A DNA stretch of 64,000 nt from Cheilinus undulatus (taxonomy: Eukaryota; Chordata; Actinopteri; Labriformes; Labridae). Below, one piece after another: positions 23,801-33,100 of the stretch. The first letter of the stretch is position 1. Each line of letters begins with the position of its first letter. The position numbers and the translations under genes are program-made. The notes beneath the pieces are model-generated. The model did not search any database, was not told where the DNA came from, and saw nothing but the letters and a program-made list of their open reading frames with translations. The stretch spans positions 3,893,433 to 3,957,432 of the forward strand of contig NC_054870.1 in NCBI RefSeq assembly GCF_018320785.1, in the 5' to 3' direction.

Positions 23801-25366
23801 TGGTCTACCCTAAAGACCCACCATTAACCCCTTAATGACTAATCATCACGCAAATTTCTAATATTTTATAAAAATCAGATCTATTCTATTAAATAGCGCT
23901 GTTTGGCCATTAGACTGTGCATGTGTGACAAAAAAGACTGAAGAAACTACTCCTGAGTAGTATTGCAGAAGATTTCCAAACATTTCTGTGACACATTCAG
24001 GATTCAGCAGGACTGAAAATAGCTTCTTTCCCTGGAATATAAGAACCTTGAATGCGTCCTAATGTATGTCACCTGTAGAACCATGTTACACTTTACTTTT
24101 ACCTGATTGTTTTAATATGAATCCTTTCATTCCCTTTATTATTTATTGTACTTATTATTTATTTACTCACTGCTGCACTGGCCGGAGAAGCACTGCAATT
24201 TCGTTGTATACCTGATGTGCAAAGACAATAAAGGTCTCTTATCTTATCTAATAAAATTCCAGTAAATCCCAAAAATTTAGGGAGAATAACTTCAAGTTTC
24301 CTGAAAGACTTTACAGGGAAAATTCCTCAAAGATTTCAAAGATAAATTCACAATGAAAACTTCAGAATAATTCAGAAACTATTCTGCCAAGCTGTTTGTT
24401 AGGTTTCATTTCTACTGTCAAAGACTTACATAGAATAAACTTCATAGGCTAGGAGACTTTTTGTCCCAGGTCCGGGTCGTGAACCACTGGAAACAGCACC
24501 GTGACCCACTTTTGGGTCCTGACCCACCAGTTGAGAACCAGTGGTTTAGGTAGATGAAATGTGGACAAATGTGGGCACCCTTAAAGTTTTAAATTTAACT
24601 CCATAAATGTTTGATTAACCATGTCAGTATTTGTGTGTATTTGACTTTATAGAGGTGAATGAAAACAAAGTTAAAGCTCAAACAATTATGTCTCTTTCGT
24701 ATTAATGTTGCAATGGTTTCTGGGTAATTGGCTTCATTGATGTCCTTATAGAAAATCTTTTTCTTGCTTCTGCTGAATGGTAGAAAAGTAAAACTAAGGC
24801 AGCTCATACATTATGTTGATACTGTGCCAGGGTCTACTCTGTCTCTTTGACACTCATGTTTTTAGTATATTAAAGATAATTGTTCATCACTGATACAGAG
24901 GGGTCATCTTCTCATCCATTAATCCTTTTCTGAACATTCACAGTCATAAATAAGAAGTGTAACCACACAAGACAACTATTTAGACATGATCCGCCCTGTT
25001 TCTACATCCAACCTTTCAAAATAAGAGCTCAGCCTCTGATAATAACTTTTAATAACGAAAGAGCAGGGTCCAAACAGCAGCTCTGGATCATCGTTAGAAT
25101 GTTTTAAAAATGGCACAAACATAAAATATTGGAGTTAAATGACATGAGCCTGAATGTTTTCAGCTTCATCATGCAGTAACTGCTCCGTTCGTCTAAAATG
25201 AGGTGACAGCCACGTCAGAGGGGGTCTAACCTCACCTGGACTCACAGCCTGAGGGTCGTGTGACATTAAAAACATTTAAGAAAAACAGACTTACATTCTT
25301 TACGCCAAATTCTCCCAGGATCACTCGATTTCGGATTTCTTCCACGTTCTTCATGGTCGCCGCCAT
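17718..25366 (-). CDS. polr1c: POLR1C, RNA polymerase I and III subunit RPAC1 (nine coding exons)
   Basis: Shared subunit of RNA polymerases I and III (RPAC1/AC40). It pairs with POLR1D (AC19) to form the alpha-like assembly platform, equivalent to RPB3-RPB11 or the bacterial alpha dimer. Minus-strand exons: 25366-25295, 23041-22970, 22517-22410, 22230-22098, 21767-21636, 21514-21362, 19759-19610, 18184-18068, 17836-17718. Phases agree and give 351 residues (human 346). Visible landmarks: LGEFGVKN (N-terminus), the RPB3/RpoA-type dimerisation motif [17 protein letters not shown] (about 65-81), VPTMAIEKV (85-93), [13 protein letters not shown]...[32 protein letters not shown], and [22 protein letters not shown]. 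All are near-invariant in eukaryotic RPAC1. Human POLR1C defects cause Treacher Collins syndrome and hypomyelinating leukodystrophy. No disabling lesion seen. Confidence 0.96.
18068..18184 (-). CDS. polr1c: POLR1C coding exon 8
   Basis: Encodes residues 274-312: [38 protein letters not shown]. The acceptor that keeps frame and homology is ...GACTAAAG, an AAG rather than the usual CAG/TAG. The donor is GTATGT, phase 1. Confidence 0.88.
18340..19515 (-). pseudogene. Tc1-like transposon relic with broken transposase, in POLR1C intron 7
   Basis: The minus-strand 5' end TACTGTTGAGACCAAAAGTT (19515 downward) resembles the ends of the Sleeping-Beauty/salmonid Tc1 group. Transposase fragments: [12 protein letters not shown]...[19 protein letters not shown] (19022-19225) and [11 protein letters not shown] with [10 protein letters not shown] (18600-18760), which holds the first catalytic Asp. 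Frameshifts and deletions separate them, and the right end is missing. It fills about 1.18 kb of a 1.43-kb intron. Confidence 0.75.
19610..19759 (-). CDS. polr1c: POLR1C coding exon 7
   Basis: Encodes residues 224-273: [30 protein letters not shown], and a Cys/Phe/Ser segment ending DLEDVH. The acceptor is TGTTCAG and the donor GTAAGA, phase 1. Confidence 0.93.
20700..20840 (+). repeat. LINE 3'-end fragment
   Basis: GACTGGCGACCAGTCCAGGG ... CTCGCCCAATGACAGGTGGG ... GGATAGGCTCCAGCCCCC ... AAAATGGATGG is a widespread fish LINE/SINE 3' terminal sequence. It lies in POLR1C intron 6. Confidence 0.5.
21085..21305 (+). repeat. Dispersed fish repeat (CAATCTTTATTTG ... AACCTCGAGCAGAACC)
   Basis: The phrases AATCAATCAATCTTTATTTG, GAAACCTCGAGCAGAACCAG and GAGCAGCCATCTGCC are those of a very common teleost dispersed repeat, recognised from general knowledge. 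Class not assigned. It lies in POLR1C intron 6. Confidence 0.45.
21362..21514 (-). CDS. polr1c: POLR1C coding exon 6
   Basis: Encodes residues 173-223: [42 protein letters not shown]. The acceptor is TCCCAG and the donor GTAAGA, phase 1. Confidence 0.93.
21636..21767 (-). CDS. polr1c: POLR1C coding exon 5
   Basis: Encodes residues 129-172: an acidic [14 protein letters not shown] stretch, then [22 protein letters not shown]. The acceptor is TTGCAG and the donor GTAGGT, phase 1. Confidence 0.92.
22098..22230 (-). CDS. polr1c: POLR1C coding exon 4
   Basis: Encodes residues 85-128 and one base of Gly129: [40 protein letters not shown]. The acceptor is TTTGTAG and the donor GTAAAA. Confidence 0.93.
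22410..22517 (-). CDS. polr1c: POLR1C coding exon 3
   Basis: Encodes residues 49-84, including the alpha-type dimerisation motif with [13 protein letters not shown]. The acceptor is TGTTACAG and the donor GTAGAG. Confidence 0.93.
22970..23041 (-). CDS. polr1c: POLR1C coding exon 2
   Basis: Encodes residues 25-48 ([24 protein letters not shown]), phase 0 on both sides. The acceptor is TTTTTAG and the donor GTATAT. Confidence 0.92.
23787..24543. mobile_element. hAT MITE in POLR1C intron 1
   Basis: Termini CAATGGTTCTCAACTGGT and (reverse complement of the right end) CACTGGTTCTCAACTGGT match at 17 of 18. The flanks GTTTAAGT and GTTTAGGT are an 8-bp target duplication with one mismatch. It is 757 bp and non-coding. 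A LINE-like tail (GCAATTTCGTTGTATACC ... AATAAAGGTCTC, about 24195-24250) sits inside, implying a nested or composite origin. Confidence 0.7.
25295..25366 (-). CDS. polr1c: POLR1C coding exon 1
   Basis: Encodes residues 1-24 ([12 protein letters not shown]...GVKN), phase 0, with donor GTAAGT. The start codon sits in a MAA context, as in other vertebrate orthologues. A second Met at residue 5 is a possible alternative start. Confidence 0.92.
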
Positions 25367-25433
25367 TTTGGCTTGTGTTCTGTTTTTCTCCGCCCACACT
25401 TCCGCTCAACGTCTTTTCCTCTAATCTGATTGG
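25359..25433 (-). promoter_or_regulatory. POLR1C core promoter: YY1-, ETS-, GC- and CCAAT-box motifs
   Basis: Read on the minus strand towards the ATG: a CCAATC box (25428-25433 complement), AGCGGAAGT (25398-25406; ETS-like), GTGGGCGGAG (about 25388-25397; GC box), and AAAATGGCGGC over the start codon (25359-25369; YY1-like). No TATA box was seen. This fits a constitutively expressed polymerase subunit. Binding is inferred from motif only. Confidence 0.5.
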
Positions 25434-25499
25434 TCGATCGCCGACCAGCGTTTTGTTGTAATACCACCTCCAAACAGATCGAAACTTCAAAAATTCTGT

Positions 25500-25829
25500 T
25501 CAAATTTGTTCTTTTCTGTTATTATAATATTGATCGTATCCCAGTTTCTCTCGAACTTTCACAATCAAGTTATTTTTGCCTGGTCGCTTATCTAAAAGAT
25601 ATTTATTTGGAAGAATGAAAGATGAAGATGAAGATGAAGAATTTCTTGACCATTTCAAAATCCCAGAGACCCCTGAACTATTCATTGTGTTTGATGCCTG
25701 GTGTTGTTATGTCATACAAGGGTTGTTCATTCCCTCTGTCAGCTGCCTCCTGACTGACTGTTGGTGTGATGCTCTTTTATTAAATGCATTCTTTTTTTTT
25801 TTTGCCACATGTAATGGTAAAACAGTTCA
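25500..25829. other. Spacer upstream of POLR1C, nothing recognised
   Basis: It includes a GATGAAGATGAAGAT stretch (about 25620-25640) that gives an acidic small open frame with no known similarity. No gene is called. Confidence 0.3.
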
Positions 25830-26222
25830 GCCTTTGTCTGGTCAGTCCACAGAATATTTTCCCTCAAGTCTTGGGAATCATCAGGATGTTTATTTACAAC
25901 TCTCCCATGACACCATTTCTGCCCCGTCTATTTCTTACTGAATCATGAACACTGACCTTAACTCAGTCAAGTGAGGCAAGTGCAGGCCTTCTGATGTGGT
26001 TCTGGTTTCTCCTGGTTAAATCGTTGGTGCTGTCTTGGCAGGCAGGTCAGTCCTGGGAAGGTTCACCACTGTTACAAGTTTTCTCCAATTATGGATAATG
26101 GCTCTCACTGTGGTTTAATTTTTCACACAGGGCTACTAAACTTGTTTGATGACCTGAACCGTTTAGGTGTGACAAAAAAGGAACCAGGAAGGGGGAAAAT
26201 ACCTTTCACAGCACTGTAGATG
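25830..26222 (-). mobile_element. DNA-transposon remnant (minus-strand transposase echo)
   Basis: Read on the minus strand, 25840-25880 gives HPDDSQDLRENILWTDQTKAEL, a Tc1-type signature (ILWTDxTKxEL). Further right are TCCTGGGAAGGTTCACCACTG and GGATAATGGCTCTCACTGTG, and a terminus CAGGAAGGGGGAAAATACC ... TTCACAGCACTGTAG. The same phrases appear at 60420-61400. Internally deleted. Confidence 0.5.
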
Positions 26223-28530
26223 TGGCACTGAGGAGGGCAGATTCTAGTCTGGATTTTTAGGTGTTTTTATTAAAGCATGGGAGCACTCTTTTTTTCTTCT
26301 CATACACCAGTTAAAGCAGAAATGTCTCTTACTATAGTCTTTCCATGAATAATATCAGTCAGATCAGGTCCTTATGGCGCTCCCTACAGTCTGCTGTGTT
26401 CACAGATTAAATGATGGACATGGCACTTTGGTTCTGGATGTTTCTGTTGAGTCATAGGATTTAAAGTTTGTATTTTTCCTACCAAAGGAATGATGAGAGC
26501 TCTTTATAACACAGCATCACCCAGTTATTATGATTATTATTATTATTATTATTATTAGTAGTAGTAGTAGTATTATAATAATTATTATTATTATTATATA
26601 TCAGAGCAAAGCATGATGTTGTGTGCATGCACTTCTCCTGAGCTGACAGGCTACTGTTGCCTTAGCTTGTTATTGGCAGAGCTTCTCTGTGAATAAAACT
26701 GGTGCCAAAGTCAGTCAGGCCTACAGCAGAACTGGACTGGGAGGAGGATTTGGCCCTGGCATTTTTTGGTGCGAACTGACCCTTTACCCCTCGGTAGGGT
26801 TAGGGGTTTGAACATGACAGAAATATTTCTCTGTCCTTTTTGATTGGTCTACCAAATGGTTCCCTCAGACTGTTAAAAGCTGTGACACAAACACTATAGA
26901 CAAATAAAATGGCATGATTTCACGGACTCTCTTTAAGTTAATTGGTAATGTGGTTAACACAGTACCTTTATTAAAAGTGGCAGCCCGCTGGGAAAATGCC
27001 CCGTATACCAGATTACCAGTCTAGCCATGGCTTTCGGTATACCTGGACTGGTAATACGGTAATCTGGTAATCTTTGTTCTTTTTTTTTTCTTTTTTTAAA
27101 GAAATGTGGTCTAGATTTGATTAAAACTATATCCGCAGCAGCAGGATACACCTGTAAACACCTGTAATGCCGAAGCAGACACAAGCAGGGACATGTACAC
27201 TAGAGTGAAACAGCAACAGTGGTCTGCAGACGTTTTCAAGTGCAGGGGCGAAAAGAAAAAAAAGGGCACATACAGCGCGTTCTTGCCACTGAAGAGGGCA
27301 CTAAGTTTGGCGTGTTTTCGAGGGCACTTTAGAAATTTTTATATGTTATACAAATGGCCCATTATATAGCCTTAAAACAGACTAACTAGACAGACTACTC
27401 AAGTTAGTTTGTAGTTAGGATCAGCATCCACAAGAACTGTGTAGATTCAACGTTGGACTGTGGAGAACACACAGAAATAGATAAATAAATCTCTAGGGGG
27501 TCTGGGGGTCTTCCCTCAGAACATTTTCAGTTGAGTAGATGCCATTTCCTGTATTCTAGTGCATTTTAACACCATATTAGCACCAGATAATCCAAACTGG
27601 TTCTGTGAGATATAGTTCTGGCTCAATATAGATCAAAAAAGAGCCCAACATAAAAGTCATTGCAACAGTAATGTTTCATAGTATTTCTTGGTCCTAATGG
27701 TCTTCTGGAGTTTAGTGCATTTTCTTCACCCAAGAGGGCAGTGTATCATGTTTTAACCAGCCAAGGGGGCAGTTTAGTGTGCTTTGCCAACCAGGAGGGC
27801 ACTTTAGCACTCGTTTTTCAACAGTTGGGCCACGAGGGTGGGCAACTGCACCCCTGCCAAATTCAGGTAATTTTAATTAAGGCCTTTACATGTTTTGTAT
27901 TTCATTTGTTTTATATATGGATTTGATTATTGCATCTTTTACTTTTTACAGATAATTGTATTTTCTGTAAATCCCTTATTTTTCATGTAAATATCTAGGC
28001 GAAATTTTTGCCTGGTTTATGTTTAATATTATCCAGTCTTTCTGTTTATTTTCTCACAGCTCTTTCAGTGTTTATGAACGTTTGCAGAGCTTTAAGGAAA
28101 ATTAAAAAAGTGTCTTAAACCATCAGTTTGTGAGTTATTACTCCAGATAGGGGTGTGTAATGGTATTCTTGAAAATTAATACTGTCAACAAAAATTTATA
28201 TATTTTTTATATAATTTATATATTTTTTATTTATGTTAGCATTTTACAGGATAAGAAAAAGATTGAAGATAATTTGCTTAACTTAAGCCTAAATGCAGGA
28301 AGGAATGCCTTAAGTGAAAAATGGGAGCAGATTTGTGTTTAGACCATGAAAATAAAAATAAAGAAACAAAGCAAATATGAACAGTAAGGTTACAAAAACA
28401 GGAACATTTTCTATGTGTGTCTTTCACAGACAAAAATGTAAAGATGCATCTCAATAAGTCGTTTTTATATATTTTTTTCCTTTATTATTGCCCTCACATA
28501 CTTTAGGCTTCTTCAGTGATCAGTCACTTA
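26223..28530. other. Gene-free spacer with weak repeats
   Basis: It contains the microsatellite above, a short fold-back (27000-27075, ACCAGATTACCAG ... CTGGTAATACGGTAATCTGG), and a GAGGGCAC-rich repeat (27240-27866) bounded by GCAGGGGCGAAAAG and CTGCACCCCTGCC. No coding evidence. Confidence 0.4.
26529..26600. repeat. ATT/GTA compound microsatellite
   Basis: (ATT)n, then (AGT)5-6, then (ATT)n over about 70 bases. Confidence 0.85.
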
Positions 28531-29768
28531 CATTATATTGCCAAAAGTATTCACTCACCCATCCAAATAATTGAAATCAGGTGTTCCAATCACTTCCTTT
28601 GCCACAGGTGTATAAAATCAAGCACCTAGGCATGCAGACTGTTTCTACAAACATTTGTGAAAGAATGGGTCGCTCTCAGGAGCTCAGTGAATTCCAGCGT
28701 GGTACTGTGATAGGATGCCACCTGTGCAACAAGTCCAGTGGTGAAATTTCCTCGCTCCTAAATATTCCACAGTCAACTGTCAGTGGTATTATAACAAAGT
28801 GGAAGCAACTGGGAACAACAGCACTAAGCCAGGAAGTGGTAGGCCACGTAAAATGATGGAGCAGGGTCAGCGGCTGCTGAGGTGCATAGTGCACAGAGGT
28901 CACCAACTTTCTGCAGAGTCAATGGCTACAGACCTCCAAACTTCATGTGGCCTTCAGATTAGCTCAAGAACAGTGGTAGAGAGCCTCATGGAATGGGTTT
29001 CCATGGCCGAGCAGCTGCCATACATCACCAGGAGCAATGCAAAGCGTGGGATGCAGTGGTGTACAGCACACCGCCACTGGACTCTAGAGCAGTGGAGACG
29101 CATTATCTGGAGTGACGAATCGTGCTTCTCCATCTGGCAGTCTGATGGATGAGTCTGGGTTTGGTGGTTGTCAGGAGAACAGTACTTGTCTGACTGCATT
29201 GTGCTAAGTGTAAAGTTTGGTGGAGGGGGGATTATGGTGTGGGCTTGTTTTTCAGGAGCTGGGCTTGGCCCCTTAGTTCCAGTCAAAGGAACTCTGAATG
29301 CTTCAGCATACCAAGAGATTTTGGACAATTCCATGCTCCCAACTTTGTGGCAACAGTTTGGGGATGGCCCCTTCCTGTTCCAACATGACTGTGCACCAGT
29401 GCACAAAGCAAGGTCCATAAAGACATGGAGGAGAGAGTTTGGTGTGGATCAACTTGACTGGCCTGCACAGAGTCCTGACCTCAACCCCAAAGAACACCTT
29501 TGGGATGAATTAGAGCGGAGACTGAGAGCCAGGCCTTCTCATCCAACATCAGTGTGTGACCTCACAAATGTGCTTGTTGAAGAATGGTCAAAAATTCCCA
29601 TAAACACACTCCTAAACCTTGAGGAAAGCCTTCCCAGAAGAGTTGAAGCTTTTACAGCTGGAAAGGGTGGACCGATGTCATATTAAACCCTATGGATAAA
29701 GAATAGGATGTCATTTAAGTTCATATGTGAGTCAAGGCAGGTGAGCAAATACTTTTTGCAGTATAGTG
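28531..29768 (+). mobile_element. Nearly complete Tc1-like transposon
   Basis: 1238 bp, with ends CATTATATTGCCAAAAGTAT and (reverse complement) CACTATACTGCAAAAAGTAT and TA on both sides. One transposase gene on the plus strand covers almost the whole element but carries two lesions. Tc1/mariner superfamily by end structure, TA target and DD34E transposase. Confidence 0.85.
28665..29686 (+). pseudogene. Tc1-like transposase, inactivated
   Basis: Starts MGRSQELSEFQRGTVIG with a paired-type HTH (SGEISSLLNIPQSTVSGII). A frameshift near 28825-28850 separates it from the next frame (SGRPRKM onward). An in-frame TGA at about 29150-29152 lies after the first catalytic block (IIWSDES). The remainder is intact: [15 protein letters not shown], second Asp in [11 protein letters not shown], Glu in [13 protein letters not shown], with 34 residues between Asp and Glu (DD34E). 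The TGA sits where a CGA codon would be expected, consistent with CpG decay. Confidence 0.85.
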
Positions 29769-32681
29769 TATTTAAAAATACTCTAAGTCTATTTTTAGTT
29801 TAGATTAGTTTTTTATTACCTTATTTTGGTTTTACTTCCAAGGATATGTGACACAAACTATTTTCTACCACTTGACCATTAAAAATGCTTTCTTTAAAAT
29901 ATTTCACCACATCAGTTTTTTTAATGTTATTGAAAAGTTCATGATTTAGTGGGAGACTTCAGTAAATGTTTGGGTCTGTGGGGAACTACAGGCTACCATG
30001 GTAAAACTTCACCTGAATCATTTTCACTTCACCGTGGAACTCTCAGTTTATCCAGGCTTGAATAATCAACATTTACACCGACACTATCGCCACAGCCTAA
30101 TCTCACATACAGCTGTGTAAGGTTAATGCAGCACAAGGCTACCTTTTATTTTTCACACTCACATTCAACATTTTTTCTCTATCATATGAATAAGTTCTTT
30201 AGTCATTCCGTCACACACAGATGTGTTCTTGAACTTTTCTAAATTAAAGTGACCTGAACAGTAACTATAATAGCTGTTTCATAATGATTAAATAGATTTG
30301 CTCGATTTCTGGAAGAATCCAGACACCACCGAGTAGAAAAATGAAGATTCTTATATTTTCTGACATTGTTTGCATGTTTGAAGTTAAATAAATCAAGGAT
30401 TGAAGACGATCCAACAAAATAAGTTCTTGGTGAAAAAAATATAAGGTGGCACATTATTTTATTTAGTTTATAAAGTTACTAATCGGTAAAAGTAAGGAAG
30501 TATTTACCCATAAATATTAATACCATTTATTTTATTATTACAGCATTTTACCCTAACCCTCATGATATTGTGGCAGTTTTCTGGTAACTAGGTGGTATTT
30601 TAAAGTAATCCTAAGCCTCGTAATATTGCAGCTATGTTAATTAGGTGATATGTTACCATTACTCTATCTCTAACCCTTATGTGGACCCTCTTGTGGACTT
30701 TCCCAGGTAATCAGGTGGTGTTTTACTAACTAAGTTTTTAGAAATAAGATGATAATTTTCTATAAAAGTTGTTTGATAAACCCTAGGTAATTTCTTTATT
30801 TTGGCCCACTTAGTAAAAGTCTGACACAAATATTTCCTTTTTTTGGGGGGGTAATTTTTAGTGTTAGGGTAAATTTTTGTATCTGGTGGGGGTAAGGCTC
30901 AGGATAAAATACTACCTAAGAGAACGGCCAAAATATTACAAGGAATTCCTTGATAATTCATACAATATTACTAGGTTAATACTTCCTCAAGTTATTACTT
31001 AATAAAATGCCAACTTATTACAAGGTAGTTACCACCTTATTCTTGAGAAATTACTGGATAATTACCACTTATTACTATGAAATTGCTGGGTAATAAGGGC
31101 CCTCTATAATACAGTGGTATCAGATATAATACTGTATCATAAATAGACAGGGACCAGTATTTCTTAAACAGTGGAGTAGTTCCAGACCCATGTTACTGAG
31201 ACCTCACATTCATGAAGGGAAACCCTACAGTTGTCATCATGCTGCTCTGTTATTCCAGGTTGTTTGTCATATAAACTCTGAGATCCTGACTGCTGTTTTT
31301 ATTAAAGGATTTCCTGATCTAATACACTTATCAAAATCTTACCATTTACACCACAAACAGTCTGAAATCTAACAAAGTGATAACATCAGAGTTTCCCCAC
31401 CAGTGGCTTACATTATATACTGTATAAATTCATGAAGTCTACGGGCCTTTCTCTGATAAACTGTGATCAATCTATCACTTGTTCTCAAACATTTTCATGA
31501 ATTCACTCCTAGTTTGATTTCTCTGAAAGCATCATCATACCTTTGGCTTTTCAGTGTGTAACGTGTTCTTTTGTCAAAGTTTGTTTAATGTCTGAGTGTA
31601 AGAGAAGAGCTGATGGGCCTTCATGGAGGATTTTGGAGCTGTATTCTGTTGTGTAAAGTCTTGAGTGGCAAGACTTTGCAAGACATGGCAAAAAAAAAAA
31701 TACAGTCCACTCATCCAGAGGTAGGGAGAACATAGCTGGGCTTTTAATCGAGTTTGAATATCAGTTGTGATTCAGTTGCGATATGTTGTGAATGAAGTGG
31801 GCTCTCTCTTCCTTTACATCCCACCGAAACACCAAAACAGCTCTCACTTTAATTTAAGTGAGGAGCAGAGGGAGCATGTGAGTTTGAAGAGCTAAAGCCG
31901 ACGGGAGAAAGGCAGCTGTTGGTTAACAGAAAGTTGAAATGAGCTCAGTCAGATGAAACCACTTTGGTTTTGAGGAGTCAAACCCAGAACAAGACAGGAT
32001 AATTTGCTGAATCGTAACATGGCTGTGGCTGTCCCCGAAAGCAACACAACAAATTTATTTCATCATTTGAAATTCACAGACAGATGCAGACGTAATCACG
32101 TGTGTAACTATCAAAACTGTTGTGATTCTGATTTTTTTTTCCCACAATTGAGCAGCGCTAGGTGCAGAGCAGGGTGGCAAAGCCAGAATTATTCTCCTTT
32201 TCTTGACTAAACCATCAGCTAGGACAGTTTGAGATCTAATGCGTTGTGTTTAAGTGAGTCGGGAACTCTGAAACTCATCGTTTTTGCTTCTCCTATACCT
32301 CCTCCTGCTTTTCTGTTTCTCTGGCTACATCACACACAGCTCTAGTTTTATAAGTAGACTTGAAATGTCAATTGCAATCAAAGTCAAAGTTGGAATCATT
32401 TACCGTTGAGAGCTGCAGAACTGTGAGCACAAAGTGTCTCGAAAACTGATCATTTACAAGCAGCCTGGAGGTTAGGCAACCCGGTTCTCAGTGGGTCTCT
32501 CTGCAGGGCGTCCGCTGACATTTGCCTGTGCATGTCAATCAAGACCCCATGAGAAACAGCAAGGATGAGAGCCACGTAGACCGGATTTTACAAGTGAGGT
32601 GAAGCAGAAGCAAAGGGGGTACTAGAATACAATGATGCACTGATAAATATAAAGGCTATAAAGGCCAGGTTATGGTTTGTA
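29769..32681. other. Gene-free spacer downstream of the GPRIN gene
   Basis: Bases 30535-31100 are an AT-rich repeat with reiterated GGTAACTA/GGTAATTA phrases and loosely symmetric halves (GGTAACTAGGTGGTATTTT against AAGGTAGTTACCACCTTATT), possibly a fold-back element. Elsewhere nothing was recognised on either strand. Confidence 0.35.
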
Positions 32682-32785
32682 TTTATTGAATTACACCCCC
32701 TTTCCTCCTATTCTTTGGGAGAGTTACAGCAGCAGCCTTAAGTGAGATTGCTTATGCAGATGTTTTGTAGTTTGTCTGTAAATGG

Positions 32786-32791
32786 TTTATT
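32786..32791 (-). terminator. Candidate GPRIN poly(A) signal
   Basis: TTTATT on the plus strand (AATAAA on the minus) about 310 bases past the stop codon. A second copy is at 32682-32687. Confidence 0.35.
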
Positions 32792-33100
32792 GTAAGAACA
32801 CATGAAGAGGCTTCTGTAAACACTGGCAGTGCACAGCTGCAGGAATCACATCTCCAAATACTGAACCACAGACACCAAAAGATGATGGTAATAACAGGTG
32901 TAAAGTTCCTCATTTACTCCTCCTTTATGGTTTTGATCCCATACAGAGGTTCTGTTGATTCTAACATGTAGAACATTCTTGCAGTTTGGTATTTCATAGA
33001 CCTCCTGATTAGATGAGTGATATTTGAGGCTGAGGCTTTGAGCAGCCGAACTGGCTGCTAAACACAGTGTTCGGGTTTTTCTGTCAGTCAGCTGGTCCTT

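Noticed and set aside
25576..25941. 121-codon open frame with an acidic start (KDEDEDEEF)
   Set aside because: The second half runs into a DNA-transposon remnant. No known domain or homologue recognised.
28960..29418. Minus-strand open frames over the Tc1 transposase
   Set aside because: Shadows of the plus-strand transposase, which has all catalytic motifs.
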